Assembly: GCA_016291185.1 (NCBI GenBank)
Contig: JAEFAI010000012.1
Location: 1-64,000 of the forward strand
Direction: 5' to 3'
Source: Bacteroidales bacterium
GTDB taxonomy: Bacteria; Bacteroidota; Bacteroidia; Bacteroidales; UBA932
Length of the DNA: 64,000 nucleotides
The translations under genes and the position numbers were made by a program. This document shows positions 57,637-64,000 of the stretch, in pieces (within the stretch, counting starts at the first letter, position 1; each line of letters begins with the position of its first letter). The notes below the pieces were generated by a model that was not told the DNA's origin, made no database searches, and saw nothing but the letters and a program-made list of their open reading frames with translations.

Positions 57637-58362
57637 ATGGAACAGAAGTTTTGTCAGAGCTGCGGAATGCCGCTCACCCAGGAAATCCTCGGCACCAATG
57701 CCGACGGGAGCAAGAATGAAGATTACTGCATCTACTGCTATAAGGACGGGAAGTTCCTGCAAGAGTGCACGATGGAGGAAATGATCGAGCACTGCGCCCA
57801 GTTTGTGGACGAGGTGAACAAGGGCCTGCCGCAGCCCATCTCGAAAGAAGAATACATCGGCCAGATGAAGATGTATTTCCCGCACCTGAAGCGCTGGCGC
57901 AAGGAATTGACGGTCTCCGATGCGGTGCCGGAGAATCCCGCCCTGGCCGGAATAAAGGAGCTCATCGGCAAAATGGCCGATACGCTCCCGATTACCTACA
58001 TATCATCTGTGGATGAGGAGGGATATCCCTGCACAAAGGCCATGCTGTCGCCCCGTGTGCGCGAGGGCATCAAAACTTTCTACTTCACCACCAACACCTT
58101 CTCCCTGCGCGTGGCCCACTATAAGGCCAATCCCAAGGCCAGCATCTACTTCTGCGACGCTGAGGGCTTCAAGGGCATGATGCTGCGCGGTACGATGGAA
58201 GTGCTGACCGATGCCAAGAGTAGGGAGATGATCTGGTGCGATGGCGATGAGGAGTATTACCCGGGTGGCGTCACCGATCCGAACTACTGCGTCCTGAGAT
58301 TCACCGCCACCGACGGCCGCTTCTACAGCGATTATTATCCCCGGAGTTTCGTCATAGAGTAG
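57637..58362 (+). CDS. Zinc-ribbon plus pyridoxamine 5'-phosphate oxidase-like protein
   Basis: 241 residues from ATG 57637 (an in-frame ATG lies at 57589). The N-terminus is a putative zinc ribbon (FCQSCGMPL, YCIYCYKDGKF, CTMEEMIEHCAQF), followed by a long linker. A flavin-binding split-barrel domain then covers ~110-241: TYISSVDEEGYPCTKAMLSPRV, FYFTTNTFSLRVAHYKANPKASIYFCD, GMMLRGTMEVLTD. This combination is common in gut anaerobes as an FMN-binding general stress protein of unknown substrate. Confidence 0.85.
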   Translation: MEQKFCQSCGMPLTQEILGTNADGSKNEDYCIYCYKDGKFLQECTMEEMIEHCAQFVDEVNKGLPQPISKEEYIGQMKMYFPHLKRWRKELTVSDAVPENPALAGIKELIGKMADTLPITYISSVDEEGYPCTKAMLSPRVREGIKTFYFTTNTFSLRVAHYKANPKASIYFCDAEGFKGMMLRGTMEVLTDAKSREMIWCDGDEEYYPGGVTDPNYCVLRFTATDGRFYSDYYPRSFVIE

Positions 58363-58473
58363 ATGGACGACCTACCGGCTATTCTTGGAATTCATATGTT
58401 TTCATCTCATTTCAATTATGTTGTGCATTGGTTGTGCTCAAATATTTAATTGAAAGATTAAACTTCAAAGCTC

Positions 58474-58515
58474 AGGCAATCCTTTTGGACTGTCGGGCCT
58501 ATTCATTTCGATAAA
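58474..58515 (+). terminator. Hairpin with conserved tail, second copy at 62541
   Basis: GGCAATCCTTTTGGACTGTC forms a stem-loop and is followed by CTATTCATTTCGATAAA. The same tail, in the opposite orientation, follows an equivalent hairpin at 62541-62588. It lies ~110 nt after the split-barrel gene, or may belong to a decayed element. Confidence 0.5.
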
Positions 58516-58526
58516 AAGGGAATATA

Positions 58527-59063
58527 TCAAACCGCTTTCCCTAATTCGAAAGCATCCTGCAACTTGGCGCTGCCCTCTATCTCGCGAGCGTCGTTTACGC
58601 CGCCGCAGAAGAGCGTTCCGGCTAAACGGCTCTTTGGGAAGCAGTCAATCCAGCCTGTCAGGCCGGCTTCGGCACGCTTGGGAGTATCTTTCTCGTCCTC
58701 GGCGGCAGTGGTGAGCAGATACACATCGCGGAATTTGTAATCCAGCGGATACATCGAGTTCAGTCGGTCGATAAGCGTCTTCATCTGCCCGCTCATCTCA
58801 TAGTAGTAGATGGGCGTCGCCCAGCAAACGACATCGGCCTCCAGCACCTTGGCCATAATGTCGTTCACATCATCCTTGATGACGCAGCGGCCCAGCTTCT
58901 GACAGGCAAAACAGCCCCGGCAGAACTGGATATCCTTGCCCACGAGGGAAACCTTCTCAACATCGTTTCCGGCGCTCAGCGCGCCTTCCACGAACCTATC
59001 AGCGAGCATGTCGCTGTTTGAGCCACGACGAAGACTCGTCGAAAGTACAATTACTCGTTTCAT
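58527..59063 (-). CDS. Flavodoxin-like NAD(P)H-dependent FMN reductase family protein
   Basis: 178 residues. The N-terminal phosphate-binding loop is VLSTSLRRGSNSDMLADRF, followed by VSLVGKDIQFCRGCFACQKLGRCVIKDDVNDIM with the Cys cluster typical of iron-sulfur-flavoprotein-like quinone/azo reductases, and VVCWATPIYYYEMSGQMKTLIDRL. Last gene of a minus-strand unit: alpha/beta hydrolase, cyclophilin-like lipoprotein, flavodoxin-like reductase, with gaps of 0 and 5 nt. Confidence 0.88.
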   Translation of the reverse strand: MKRVIVLSTSLRRGSNSDMLADRFVEGALSAGNDVEKVSLVGKDIQFCRGCFACQKLGRCVIKDDVNDIMAKVLEADVVCWATPIYYYEMSGQMKTLIDRLNSMYPLDYKFRDVYLLTTAAEDEKDTPKRAEAGLTGWIDCFPKSRLAGTLFCGGVNDAREIEGSAKLQDAFELGKAV

Positions 59064-59068
59064 TGCTT

Positions 59069-59578
59069 TTATTGTTTTAGTGAATATGTGACAGAAATAG
59101 TGCTGGCGCCGAAGAATGCCTTCAACTCGTCAGCGGTCTTTCCGTCCACCTTCCCCAACGGAGTATAGGACCAGCTGTTGCTGCCGTAAAAGACGCAGAT
59201 ATTGTCGCCGTTATAGAGCATAATATCTCCGGATACGGCCGCAATCTGCTCGTCGTGTCTCTCCAATGAGAATCCCAGCGGCCCGTAATGTTCGAAAACA
59301 TTGGCTTTCATTTCTACGGTTACAGATCCAGATTTCAGCTTTTCGGCCAGAGCCTTGGCTGTTGCGTTGTCTGCCAGAGTGGCCGTGATGGTCTTTCCGC
59401 CGGCGATGATGTTCATGGTCATAGATTGCGTGTTTTCGTTCCCGTTCTGCTGGCCGTTGTCCTCAGGCTGTTTCTGCCCCTCCTGCTGCTCTTCCTGCTC
59501 CGGTGGAGAAGGAAGCTTTTCGCAGGCCGGCAAAGACAGGATGAAGCAGGACAAGAATGTGAGTATAGCGGCTTTCAT
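59069..59578 (-). CDS. Cyclophilin-like fold lipoprotein
   Basis: 169 residues; lipobox LPAC, then a ~30-residue Glu/Gln/Pro/Asn-rich linker, then the cyclophilin-like domain: MNIIAGGKTITATLADNATAKALAEKL, FEHYGPLGFSLERHDEQIAAVSGDIMLYNGDNICVFYG, SWSYTPLGKVDG. This family frequently neighbours flavodoxins and alpha/beta hydrolases under AraC control in Bacteroidales, exactly as here. Its start ATG shares a base with the stop codon of the hydrolase gene. Confidence 0.82.
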   Translation of the reverse strand: MKAAILTFLSCFILSLPACEKLPSPPEQEEQQEGQKQPEDNGQQNGNENTQSMTMNIIAGGKTITATLADNATAKALAEKLKSGSVTVEMKANVFEHYGPLGFSLERHDEQIAAVSGDIMLYNGDNICVFYGSNSWSYTPLGKVDGKTADELKAFFGASTISVTYSLKQ

Positions 59579-60639
59579 TACTTCAGGTTCTCTTTGAAAA
59601 AGGACTCCATCTTGTCGTAGGGAATAACTCCTGCGACATCATCATATAGGTCGGTATGCACTGCCCCGGGGATGATGAGGAGTTCCTTGTTGTCGCCCTT
59701 CAGTTTTGCGAAGGCGCCTTCACTGAAATAACGGCTGTGGGCCTTCTCGCCGTGGATAATGAGTACGGGGGTCTTGATTTCGCCAGCCATATCCAGCAGG
59801 GGCTGGTTCATAAAGGACATTGTGCCGATGACATTCCAACCATCGTTGGAGTTACCGCTGCGTTTGTGGTACCCGCGGGGCGTCTTGTAATAGGCGTGAT
59901 AGTCCTTGACAAACCATGGAGCATCGTCCGGAAGCGGATCGACCACGCCGCCGGCACGCTTGTAGGTACCGGTACGATAGTCTTCGGTGCGCTGGTCGGC
60001 CCAGGCCTGCCGCTGAGCGTCGCGGGCAGCCTCGCTGTCGGTGCTGCCGAAGTAACCCTCACGCGCCACACGGGACATATCATACATAGTGGAAGTAATC
60101 GTTGCCTTGATCCGCGGATCCAGCGCCGCCGCATTGATGGCCATGCCTCCCCATCCACATATGCCGATGATGCCGATGCGCTCCGGATCTACCAGTTCGT
60201 TGGTAGAAAGAAAATCTACTGCTGCCAGGAAGTCCTCCGTATTGATGTCTGGTGATGCCATTCTGCGGGGCTCACCGCCGGATTCTCCGGTAAAGGAGGG
60301 ATCAAAGGCAATCGTAAGGAAACCTCTCTCGGCCATATGCAGCGCATAGATTCCGGCAGTCTGCTCCTTCACGGCGCCAAAAGGGCCGCTCACGGCAATA
60401 GCGGGCAGTTTTACAGTATCATTCCCGGCTTGACCGGGAATCTCTTTGGGGACATATATATCGGCGGCCAGTTCAATGCCGAAACGATTGTGGAAAGTGA
60501 TTTTGCTGTGATTGACCAGTTCCGACTTCGGGAAAGTCTTGTCCCATTCCTGGGTGAGATTCAGGGTATTCATATTCTTGTTCTGGTTGCAGCCGAGCAG
60601 CAGCAGAGCTGCAAGGGCTATAATTACGTTATATTTCAT
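59578..60639 (-). CDS. Alpha/beta hydrolase lipoprotein with translated palindrome insert
   Basis: 353 residues; lipobox LLGC. Dienelactone-hydrolase-like features: KLPAIAVSGPFGAVKEQTAGIYALHMAERGFLTIAFDPS, the nucleophile elbow GICGWGGMA (Cys in place of Ser), the acid region PVLIIHGEKAHSRYF and the catalytic His in IPGAVHTDLYDD. Residues 66-74 are EIPGQAGND, a translated palindrome inserted between YVPK and TVKLPA, in the strand-loop where homologues are short. First gene of the three-gene unit; the -7 box TACCTTTG on this strand is at 60644-60651. Confidence 0.85.
   Translation of the reverse strand: MKYNVIIALAALLLLGCNQNKNMNTLNLTQEWDKTFPKSELVNHSKITFHNRFGIELAADIYVPKEIPGQAGNDTVKLPAIAVSGPFGAVKEQTAGIYALHMAERGFLTIAFDPSFTGESGGEPRRMASPDINTEDFLAAVDFLSTNELVDPERIGIIGICGWGGMAINAAALDPRIKATITSTMYDMSRVAREGYFGSTDSEAARDAQRQAWADQRTEDYRTGTYKRAGGVVDPLPDDAPWFVKDYHAYYKTPRGYHKRSGNSNDGWNVIGTMSFMNQPLLDMAGEIKTPVLIIHGEKAHSRYFSEGAFAKLKGDNKELLIIPGAVHTDLYDDVAGVIPYDKMESFFKENLK
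60419..60445 (-). repeat. In-frame palindrome inside the hydrolase gene
   Basis: The copy reads ATTCCCGG...CCGGGAATCTC with arms slightly changed from the other members. In the hydrolase frame it encodes EIPGQAGND, the same frame as the copy in iorA. Confidence 0.9.
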
Positions 60640-60643
60640 TGTG

Positions 60644-60724
60644 CAAAGGTACGGCGAGGTTTCAAAGATTTTGTACTAATATCCGCTGACTATATACCAA
60701 TTTCGCAGATTTCACTATCTTTGC
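60644..60724. promoter_or_regulatory. Divergent promoters, hydrolase unit / AraC regulator
   Basis: The minus-strand TACCTTTG (60644-60651) is 4 nt before the hydrolase ATG. The plus-strand TATCTTTG (60717-60724) is 6 nt before the AraC ATG. The ~65 nt between them should contain the AraC site. Confidence 0.6.
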
Positions 60725-60730
60725 AAGGTT

Positions 60731-61597
60731 ATGAAGAAGATTCTAAAGGTCGCCAATCCCAATGTCTATGCCGAATACGTAGGCGCTCCCGTCTTGCATC
60801 CGCAGCTGGCGCTCATCAATTACGACGAAGTGTCTCCGTTCCGAAACAGCCTGAACAATTACGGCGTTTACGGCCTTTTCATTCAGCAGCAGTTCCCTAA
60901 ATATCTGTCCTATGGCACCAAATCCATTCTGGTCGGCGACAGCTCCATAATTGCCGTTGCGCCAGGACAGATTGGCGGAGGAGAAGACAACGGCACGCCC
61001 TTGTACATCAACGGATGGGCACTGCTCTGGTCTCCGGAACTGTATATACCAGAAAATCCGTTTTTCTCCTATTTCGACACCGACTGGCTCCGGATGGAGC
61101 CTCAGGAATGGGAACGAATCTCATTGCTCTTGGTGACAATGCGAAAAGAAATGCAGGAAAACCAGGATTCACTCTCGCTCAAAAACATCCTCGTCAGTTA
61201 TCTGAAACTGATTCTGGACTACTGCCAGCGTATCTACCTAAGACAGCTCACCCAAAAAGAAAGCGGCGAAAGCGATATCCTCAAACGCTTCCACCGCCTG
61301 CTGGTAGATTATTACTCGAAGGACCTGCAGCACGAAAAGGGACTTCCGACCGTGTCCTACTGCGCATCAGAGCTGGCTTATTCGGCTCGATATTTTGGCG
61401 ATATGATTCACCAGTCCACGGGCGGCACAGCCATCGGCTATATCCATACCTTCGTTATCGATCAGGCAAAAACCTTCCTGATGAAGGGGCTCAGCGTGGG
61501 AGAAGTAGCCGACCTGCTGGGTTTTGAATACCCGCATCATTTCAGCCGGCTATTCAAGAAAGTCACAGGGATGACGCCGACGGAATTCTTAAGATAA
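60731..61597 (+). CDS. AraC-family regulator of the hydrolase/cyclophilin-like/flavodoxin unit
   Basis: 288 residues. The N-terminal part (GVYGLFIQQQFPKYLSYGTKSILVGDSSIIAVAPGQIGG, INGWALLWSPELY) is a cupin-like sensing domain. The C-terminal double HTH reads PTVSYCASELAYSARYFGDMIHQSTGGTAIGYIHTFVIDQAKTFL, and VGEVADLLGFEYPHHFSRLFKKVTGMTPTEF. The divergent position points to control of the three-gene unit; the effector may be a quinone or other electrophile, given the flavodoxin-type reductase. Confidence 0.9.
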   Translation: MKKILKVANPNVYAEYVGAPVLHPQLALINYDEVSPFRNSLNNYGVYGLFIQQQFPKYLSYGTKSILVGDSSIIAVAPGQIGGGEDNGTPLYINGWALLWSPELYIPENPFFSYFDTDWLRMEPQEWERISLLLVTMRKEMQENQDSLSLKNILVSYLKLILDYCQRIYLRQLTQKESGESDILKRFHRLLVDYYSKDLQHEKGLPTVSYCASELAYSARYFGDMIHQSTGGTAIGYIHTFVIDQAKTFLMKGLSVGEVADLLGFEYPHHFSRLFKKVTGMTPTEFLR

Positions 61598-61703
61598 GCA
61601 AATCTGTATTCTCACGAAACCATCTGCAGTCTCATAAGAGCGCACAACCGAAAACACCATTAACCGGAGTTTCATCGATATTCTATTCGCATGCAATAAT
61701 AAT

Positions 61704-61952
61704 ATGTTGTGCAGTGGTAGTGCAAAAATGGATAAAAACTTGTTGGTGAAGAAAGCAACGGGGCGCAGCGTGGGTGCCTGGATTGATATCGTCCGAATCC
61801 AGCGGGCCAAGCAACTCCTGACTGAAACCAGGGAGCCGGTCATCGACATCGCTGTCGCTGTTGGCATAGAAGATCAGTCCTATTTTTCGCGCCTTTTCAA
61901 GAAAGAGGCTGGTCTGACGCCATCTGCTTTCCACAAGAAGATACAAGGATAA
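61704..61952 (+). pseudogene. AraC-family regulator fragment (C-terminal HTH only)
   Basis: An 82-codon frame whose last ~70 residues (LLVKKATGRSVGAWIDIVRIQRAKQLLTETREPVIDIAVAVGIEDQSYFSRLFKKEAGLTPSAF) match the end of the AraC regulator at 34410 almost residue for residue. The sensing domain and the first part of HTH1 are gone. It is most likely a decayed copy; production of a small DNA-binding protein from ATG 61704 or 61728 cannot be excluded. Confidence 0.75.
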
Positions 61953-62025
61953 TCCTAATTCCTTCCCTTTTCAGCCTAAAATCTCCCGACTTTTATACCG
62001 AACTTTGCAGGGTGAAAATCTCGGT

Positions 62026-62421
62026 ATGAAAAGGAACTGTCTCTATTATATTGCTGCTGCCCTCTGGGGTATTCCAGGTGTTGTCATTACGATTAAGGGA
62101 ATAACTGCATATCTGGAAATGCCATCGCGGAATCTATGGTGGCTACTGCTCATCACAATCTTCGTCCTGGTGAGTTTCTTCCTGATGTTCCGGGAAATAG
62201 TGGACCGGTATTCGACACGAATCGCTGGCCTTCCGCAGAAAACAACCTTTTGGCAGGCATTCCCGCTCCGGGGCTGGATTCTGATTGTATGCATGTCTTG
62301 CCTCGGCATTGCCCTCAAACTCATTGACGGCATTCCGGCCGAATTCACCGCTTCCTTCTATTCCGGTCTCGGTCCGATGCTCGTATTCGCGGCCTGCCGC
62401 TTCATTTCAAACCAAAAATGA
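62026..62421 (+). CDS. Small membrane protein of unknown function
   Basis: 131 residues from ATG 62026. Four hydrophobic segments (YYIAAALWGIPGVVITIKGI, WWLLLITIFVLVSFFLMF, WILIVCMSCLGIALKLI, YSGLGPMLVFAACRFI), with a conserved-looking loop RIAGLPQKTTFWQAFPLRGW. I do not name a family. It stands alone between the AraC fragment and the next repeat region. Confidence 0.65.
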   Translation: MKRNCLYYIAAALWGIPGVVITIKGITAYLEMPSRNLWWLLLITIFVLVSFFLMFREIVDRYSTRIAGLPQKTTFWQAFPLRGWILIVCMSCLGIALKLIDGIPAEFTASFYSGLGPMLVFAACRFISNQK

Positions 62422-62540
62422 ATAATGGAGGGTAAGCAGCATCCGCCTAGGAAAAGAAACTCCCTCAAAGCTTCGACGGAGGTAGGATGATCCATACTGG
62501 CTATTTTGCAGGGTGTTCTGGATGTCATAGAAATTCTCTG

Positions 62541-62588
62541 TTTATCGAAATGAATACGCCCCGGCAATCCTTCTGGACTGTCGGGGCG
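62541..62588 (-). terminator. GC-rich hairpin terminator with conserved tail (minus-strand sense)
   Basis: CGCCCCGGCA and TGTCGGGGCG pair around an inner stem (ATCC / GGAC). On the minus strand the stem is followed by TATTCATTTCGATAAA, the same tail as the copy at 58474. It lies ~105 nt after the stop codon of the truncated gene at 62693. Confidence 0.65.
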
Positions 62589-62692
62589 TGTGTTATTATG
62601 TTTTCGAGAAGTGCAGGTTGGGTGACGGGGATAAAGAAGACCCCCGTCTGGCGTGAGCCGGGCGGGAGTCCGAGAGAGGAGGAAGCTGATGC

Positions 62693-62953
62693 CTACTCGT
62701 TGGTGAGCTTGGCCTGGGCGAGTACGTCTCCGGACTTCTCACCGGTGGCGGTGTTCACGAAGAAGTACTTGAAGAAGACCTTCGGGCTGCCGGCGGAAGG
62801 AGTGCCGCACTTGGCGTCATACTTTGCCTTGATGTCGACGGCCGTGGCCACCGGGGTGGAAGGATCGTCGAATGCCGCAGCCTTGCTGTAGGCACGGGTG
62901 ATACCGTTGCCCTGAGGGTCGGATGCCTGGATGACGAGCTTCAGGTTGGTCAC
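62693..62953 (-). pseudogene. 5'-truncated gene of unknown family
   Basis: The frame reads ...DVTNLKLVIQASDPQGNGITRAYSKAAAFDDPSTPVATAVDIKAKYDAKCGTPSAGSPKVFFKYFFVNTATGEKSGDVLAQAKLTNE. There is no ATG; the frame opens after an in-frame TAA about 30 nt upstream of a GTG at 62953, and the sequence upstream of that is not coding-like in any frame I can join. The composition is coding-like, so this looks like the 3' end of a larger gene. I do not recognise the family with certainty. Confidence 0.5.
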
Positions 62954-63080
62954 ATCGGCGGGGCATCGATACCGGCCTCCCGCTTATTGCCCGTATCTTC
63001 TCAGAAGACGGATTCCTGTAGTTGAATTCTCTGCAAAGATAGGGGCTTTCGGGGATAATTGCACAAAAATACCGTTAAAT

Positions 63081-63112
63081 GGTGGTATGTTACCACCTTT
63101 TTGCTATATTTG
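63081..63112 (+). promoter_or_regulatory. Palindromic operator candidate and -7 box of the Fic gene
   Basis: GGTGGTA-TGT-TACCACC (63081-63097) is a perfect 7-bp palindrome placed in the -33 region of the -7 box TATATTTG (63105-63112). The ATG of the Fic gene follows 15 nt later. The position suits autoregulation or repression. Confidence 0.6.
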
Positions 63113-63127
63113 CAAAAAAAATCGAGT

Positions 63128-64000
63128 ATGAATTGGAAAGAGACATACGAGGCCTGGCGAGCTTTGCAACCTCTGTCGGAAAGGGAAAGGGACCGCTTGA
63201 GCCGTAAGTTTACCGTTGAGTTCAACTACAACAGCAACCATATCGAAGGGAACACACTGACCTATGGCCAGACGGAGCTTCTGCTGCTCTTTGGCAAGGT
63301 GGTGGGCGAGGCCGAGATGAAGGATTTCGAAGAGATGAAGGCCAGCAATGTGGGACTTCTGATGATGAAGGAACAATCCACGCTAAAAAAAACACCCCTC
63401 ACGCAGACCTTTATCCGTCAGCTGCACCAGACGCTGCTCCGGGAGGACTATACCGTTTACCGGACTCTTCCTGATGGAACGGTGACGAGTTATGTCATTC
63501 ACGCCGGCTGCTACAAGACACGTCCTAACAGTGTGATCACTCGCTATGGTGACCGTTTCGAATACGCAGCACCGGAGGAGACCAATGCGCTGATGACGGA
63601 CCTCGTGGATTGGTACAACGAAGCAGAGGCCTCCGGAGAGTATAATCCCGTGGAGCTGGCAGCGCTTTTCCACTACCGGTATATCCGGATCCATCCTTTC
63701 GAGGACGGTAACGGGCGTATCGCGCGGCTGTTGGTCAATTTCATCCTGGCACGTCACGATTATCCCATGGTGGTTGTGCGCAGCCGGAAGAAGAAGGACT
63801 ATCTGGAAGCACTGCACCAGGCTGACCTGGTGGTGGGACCGGTGCCCAGCGATGGCTCACACGCCAGCCTGCGGGAAGCCCGCAAGTTCGTGAACTGGTT
63901 CAAGAAGATGGTGATGGAAGAGGTTCAGAATGATATTGATTTCATACAGACCCGGGATCCGAATGTCTGGTGGTACGATGGCCAGCGCATCGCGTTCCGC
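63128..64000 (+). CDS. Fic-domain protein (AMPylase-like), 3' end outside window
   Basis: The frame is open from ATG 63128 to the end of the window (291 codons seen). An N-terminal inhibitory motif NSNHIEGN fits the class II (S/T)xxxE(G/N) helix that blocks ATP binding. The Fic core motif reads HPFEDGNGRIAR with catalytic His, followed by FILARHDYPMVVVRSRKKKDYLEALHQAD. Fic proteins of this class transfer AMP to target proteins and are self-inhibited. An A8 tract (63385-63392) lies in the coding sequence; the frame is intact as read. A C-terminal winged-helix domain may follow outside the window. Confidence 0.9.
   Translation, partial: MNWKETYEAWRALQPLSERERDRLSRKFTVEFNYNSNHIEGNTLTYGQTELLLLFGKVVGEAEMKDFEEMKASNVGLLMMKEQSTLKKTPLTQTFIRQLHQTLLREDYTVYRTLPDGTVTSYVIHAGCYKTRPNSVITRYGDRFEYAAPEETNALMTDLVDWYNEAEASGEYNPVELAALFHYRYIRIHPFEDGNGRIARLLVNFILARHDYPMVVVRSRKKKDYLEALHQADLVVGPVPSDGSHASLREARKFVNWFKKMVMEEVQNDIDFIQTRDPNVWWYDGQRIAFR

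Noticed and set aside
58418..58448. Similarity between ATGTTGTGCATTGGTTGTGC here and ATGTTGTGCAGTGGTAGTGC near 61702
   Set aside because: Too short to interpret alone; it may belong to the same decayed element as the shared hairpins but is not listed separately.
1..64000. tRNA, rRNA, riboswitch or phage genes
   Set aside because: None was recognised by eye on either strand; small RNA genes could still be missed without a covariance search.

Overview
The window looks like a chromosomal segment of a GC-rich Bacteroidales bacterium, probably an uncultured gut or rumen lineage of the Rikenellaceae/Cryptobacteroides/Alistipes type. This placement is inference. The evidence is a cluster of Mfa/FimB-type fimbrillins, a SusC-like TonB receptor, Bacteroidales-type families (DUF4491, calycin-like and cyclophilin-like lipoproteins, a short IorA), and the Bacteroidetes -7 promoter box TAnnTTTG in front of nearly every transcription unit. 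This box often lies only 2-10 nt from the start codon. No rRNA, tRNA, CRISPR array or intact insertion sequence was seen.

Layout. (1) 1-9069: a fimbria locus, with the end of an OmpA-type protein, a FimB/Mfa2-like lipoprotein and four fimbrillin-family lipoproteins. Their Mfa-like N-termini are joined to different C-termini (none, a C-type-lectin-like/FISUMP domain, 16 cysteine-containing BspA-like repeats, or two lectin-like domains). (2) 9077-14149: a metal-chaperone GTPase, a DMT exporter, glycerate kinase and a secreted carboxypeptidase-regulatory-domain protein. (3) 14215-18849: a likely operon iorA-iorB-paaK-ACT protein-nitroreductase lipoprotein for aryl-pyruvate/arylacetyl-CoA metabolism. 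(4) 18846-31588: an oxidoreductase, a Y-family polymerase with a small partner protein, an M15 peptidase, a GH9 enzyme, an orphan substrate-binding protein overlapping a Cache-HAMP-PP2C phosphatase, a DUF1846 protein, a GT4 glycosyltransferase and a tyrosine-phosphatase lipoprotein. (5) 31703-38533: TonB receptor plus lipoprotein, AraC regulator, DUF4491, glutathione peroxidase plus an OhrR-like MarR regulator, a HigB/HigA pair split by a secreted-protein gene, and an alpha/beta hydrolase. (6) 38501-52844: a TolC-HlyD-permease-permease exporter without an ATPase, with a divergent AraC regulator; an M49-like protein next to an SLC13 transporter with a divergent LysR; a second, lipoprotein glutathione peroxidase; a C92-type amidase; a serine hydrolase; a ZIP transporter; and a Gre factor. 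(7) 52923-56945: an attenuator-like leader followed by a heterodimeric ABC exporter and a small membrane protein. (8) 56946-64000: a more degraded accessory stretch with a RhuM-like pseudogene, an AraC fragment, a 5'-truncated gene, an AraC-controlled hydrolase/cyclophilin-like/flavodoxin operon, and a Fic protein running off the end.

The most unusual structure is a dispersed family of palindromes that begin GTCATTC and end GAATCTC. They sit just before start codons or just after stop codons in the first 11 kb. They are also inserted in frame inside three enzymes (glycerate kinase, IorA and an alpha/beta hydrolase), where they are translated as extra peptides ending in the residues ND. At several copies the palindrome edge has been tandemly duplicated. 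Other items worth checking are the split HigB/HigA module, the sensor-like substrate-binding protein/PP2C pair, a leader ORF that runs through an intrinsic terminator, a G8 tract in an adhesin tip, and an M49-like protein that has lost a zinc ligand.
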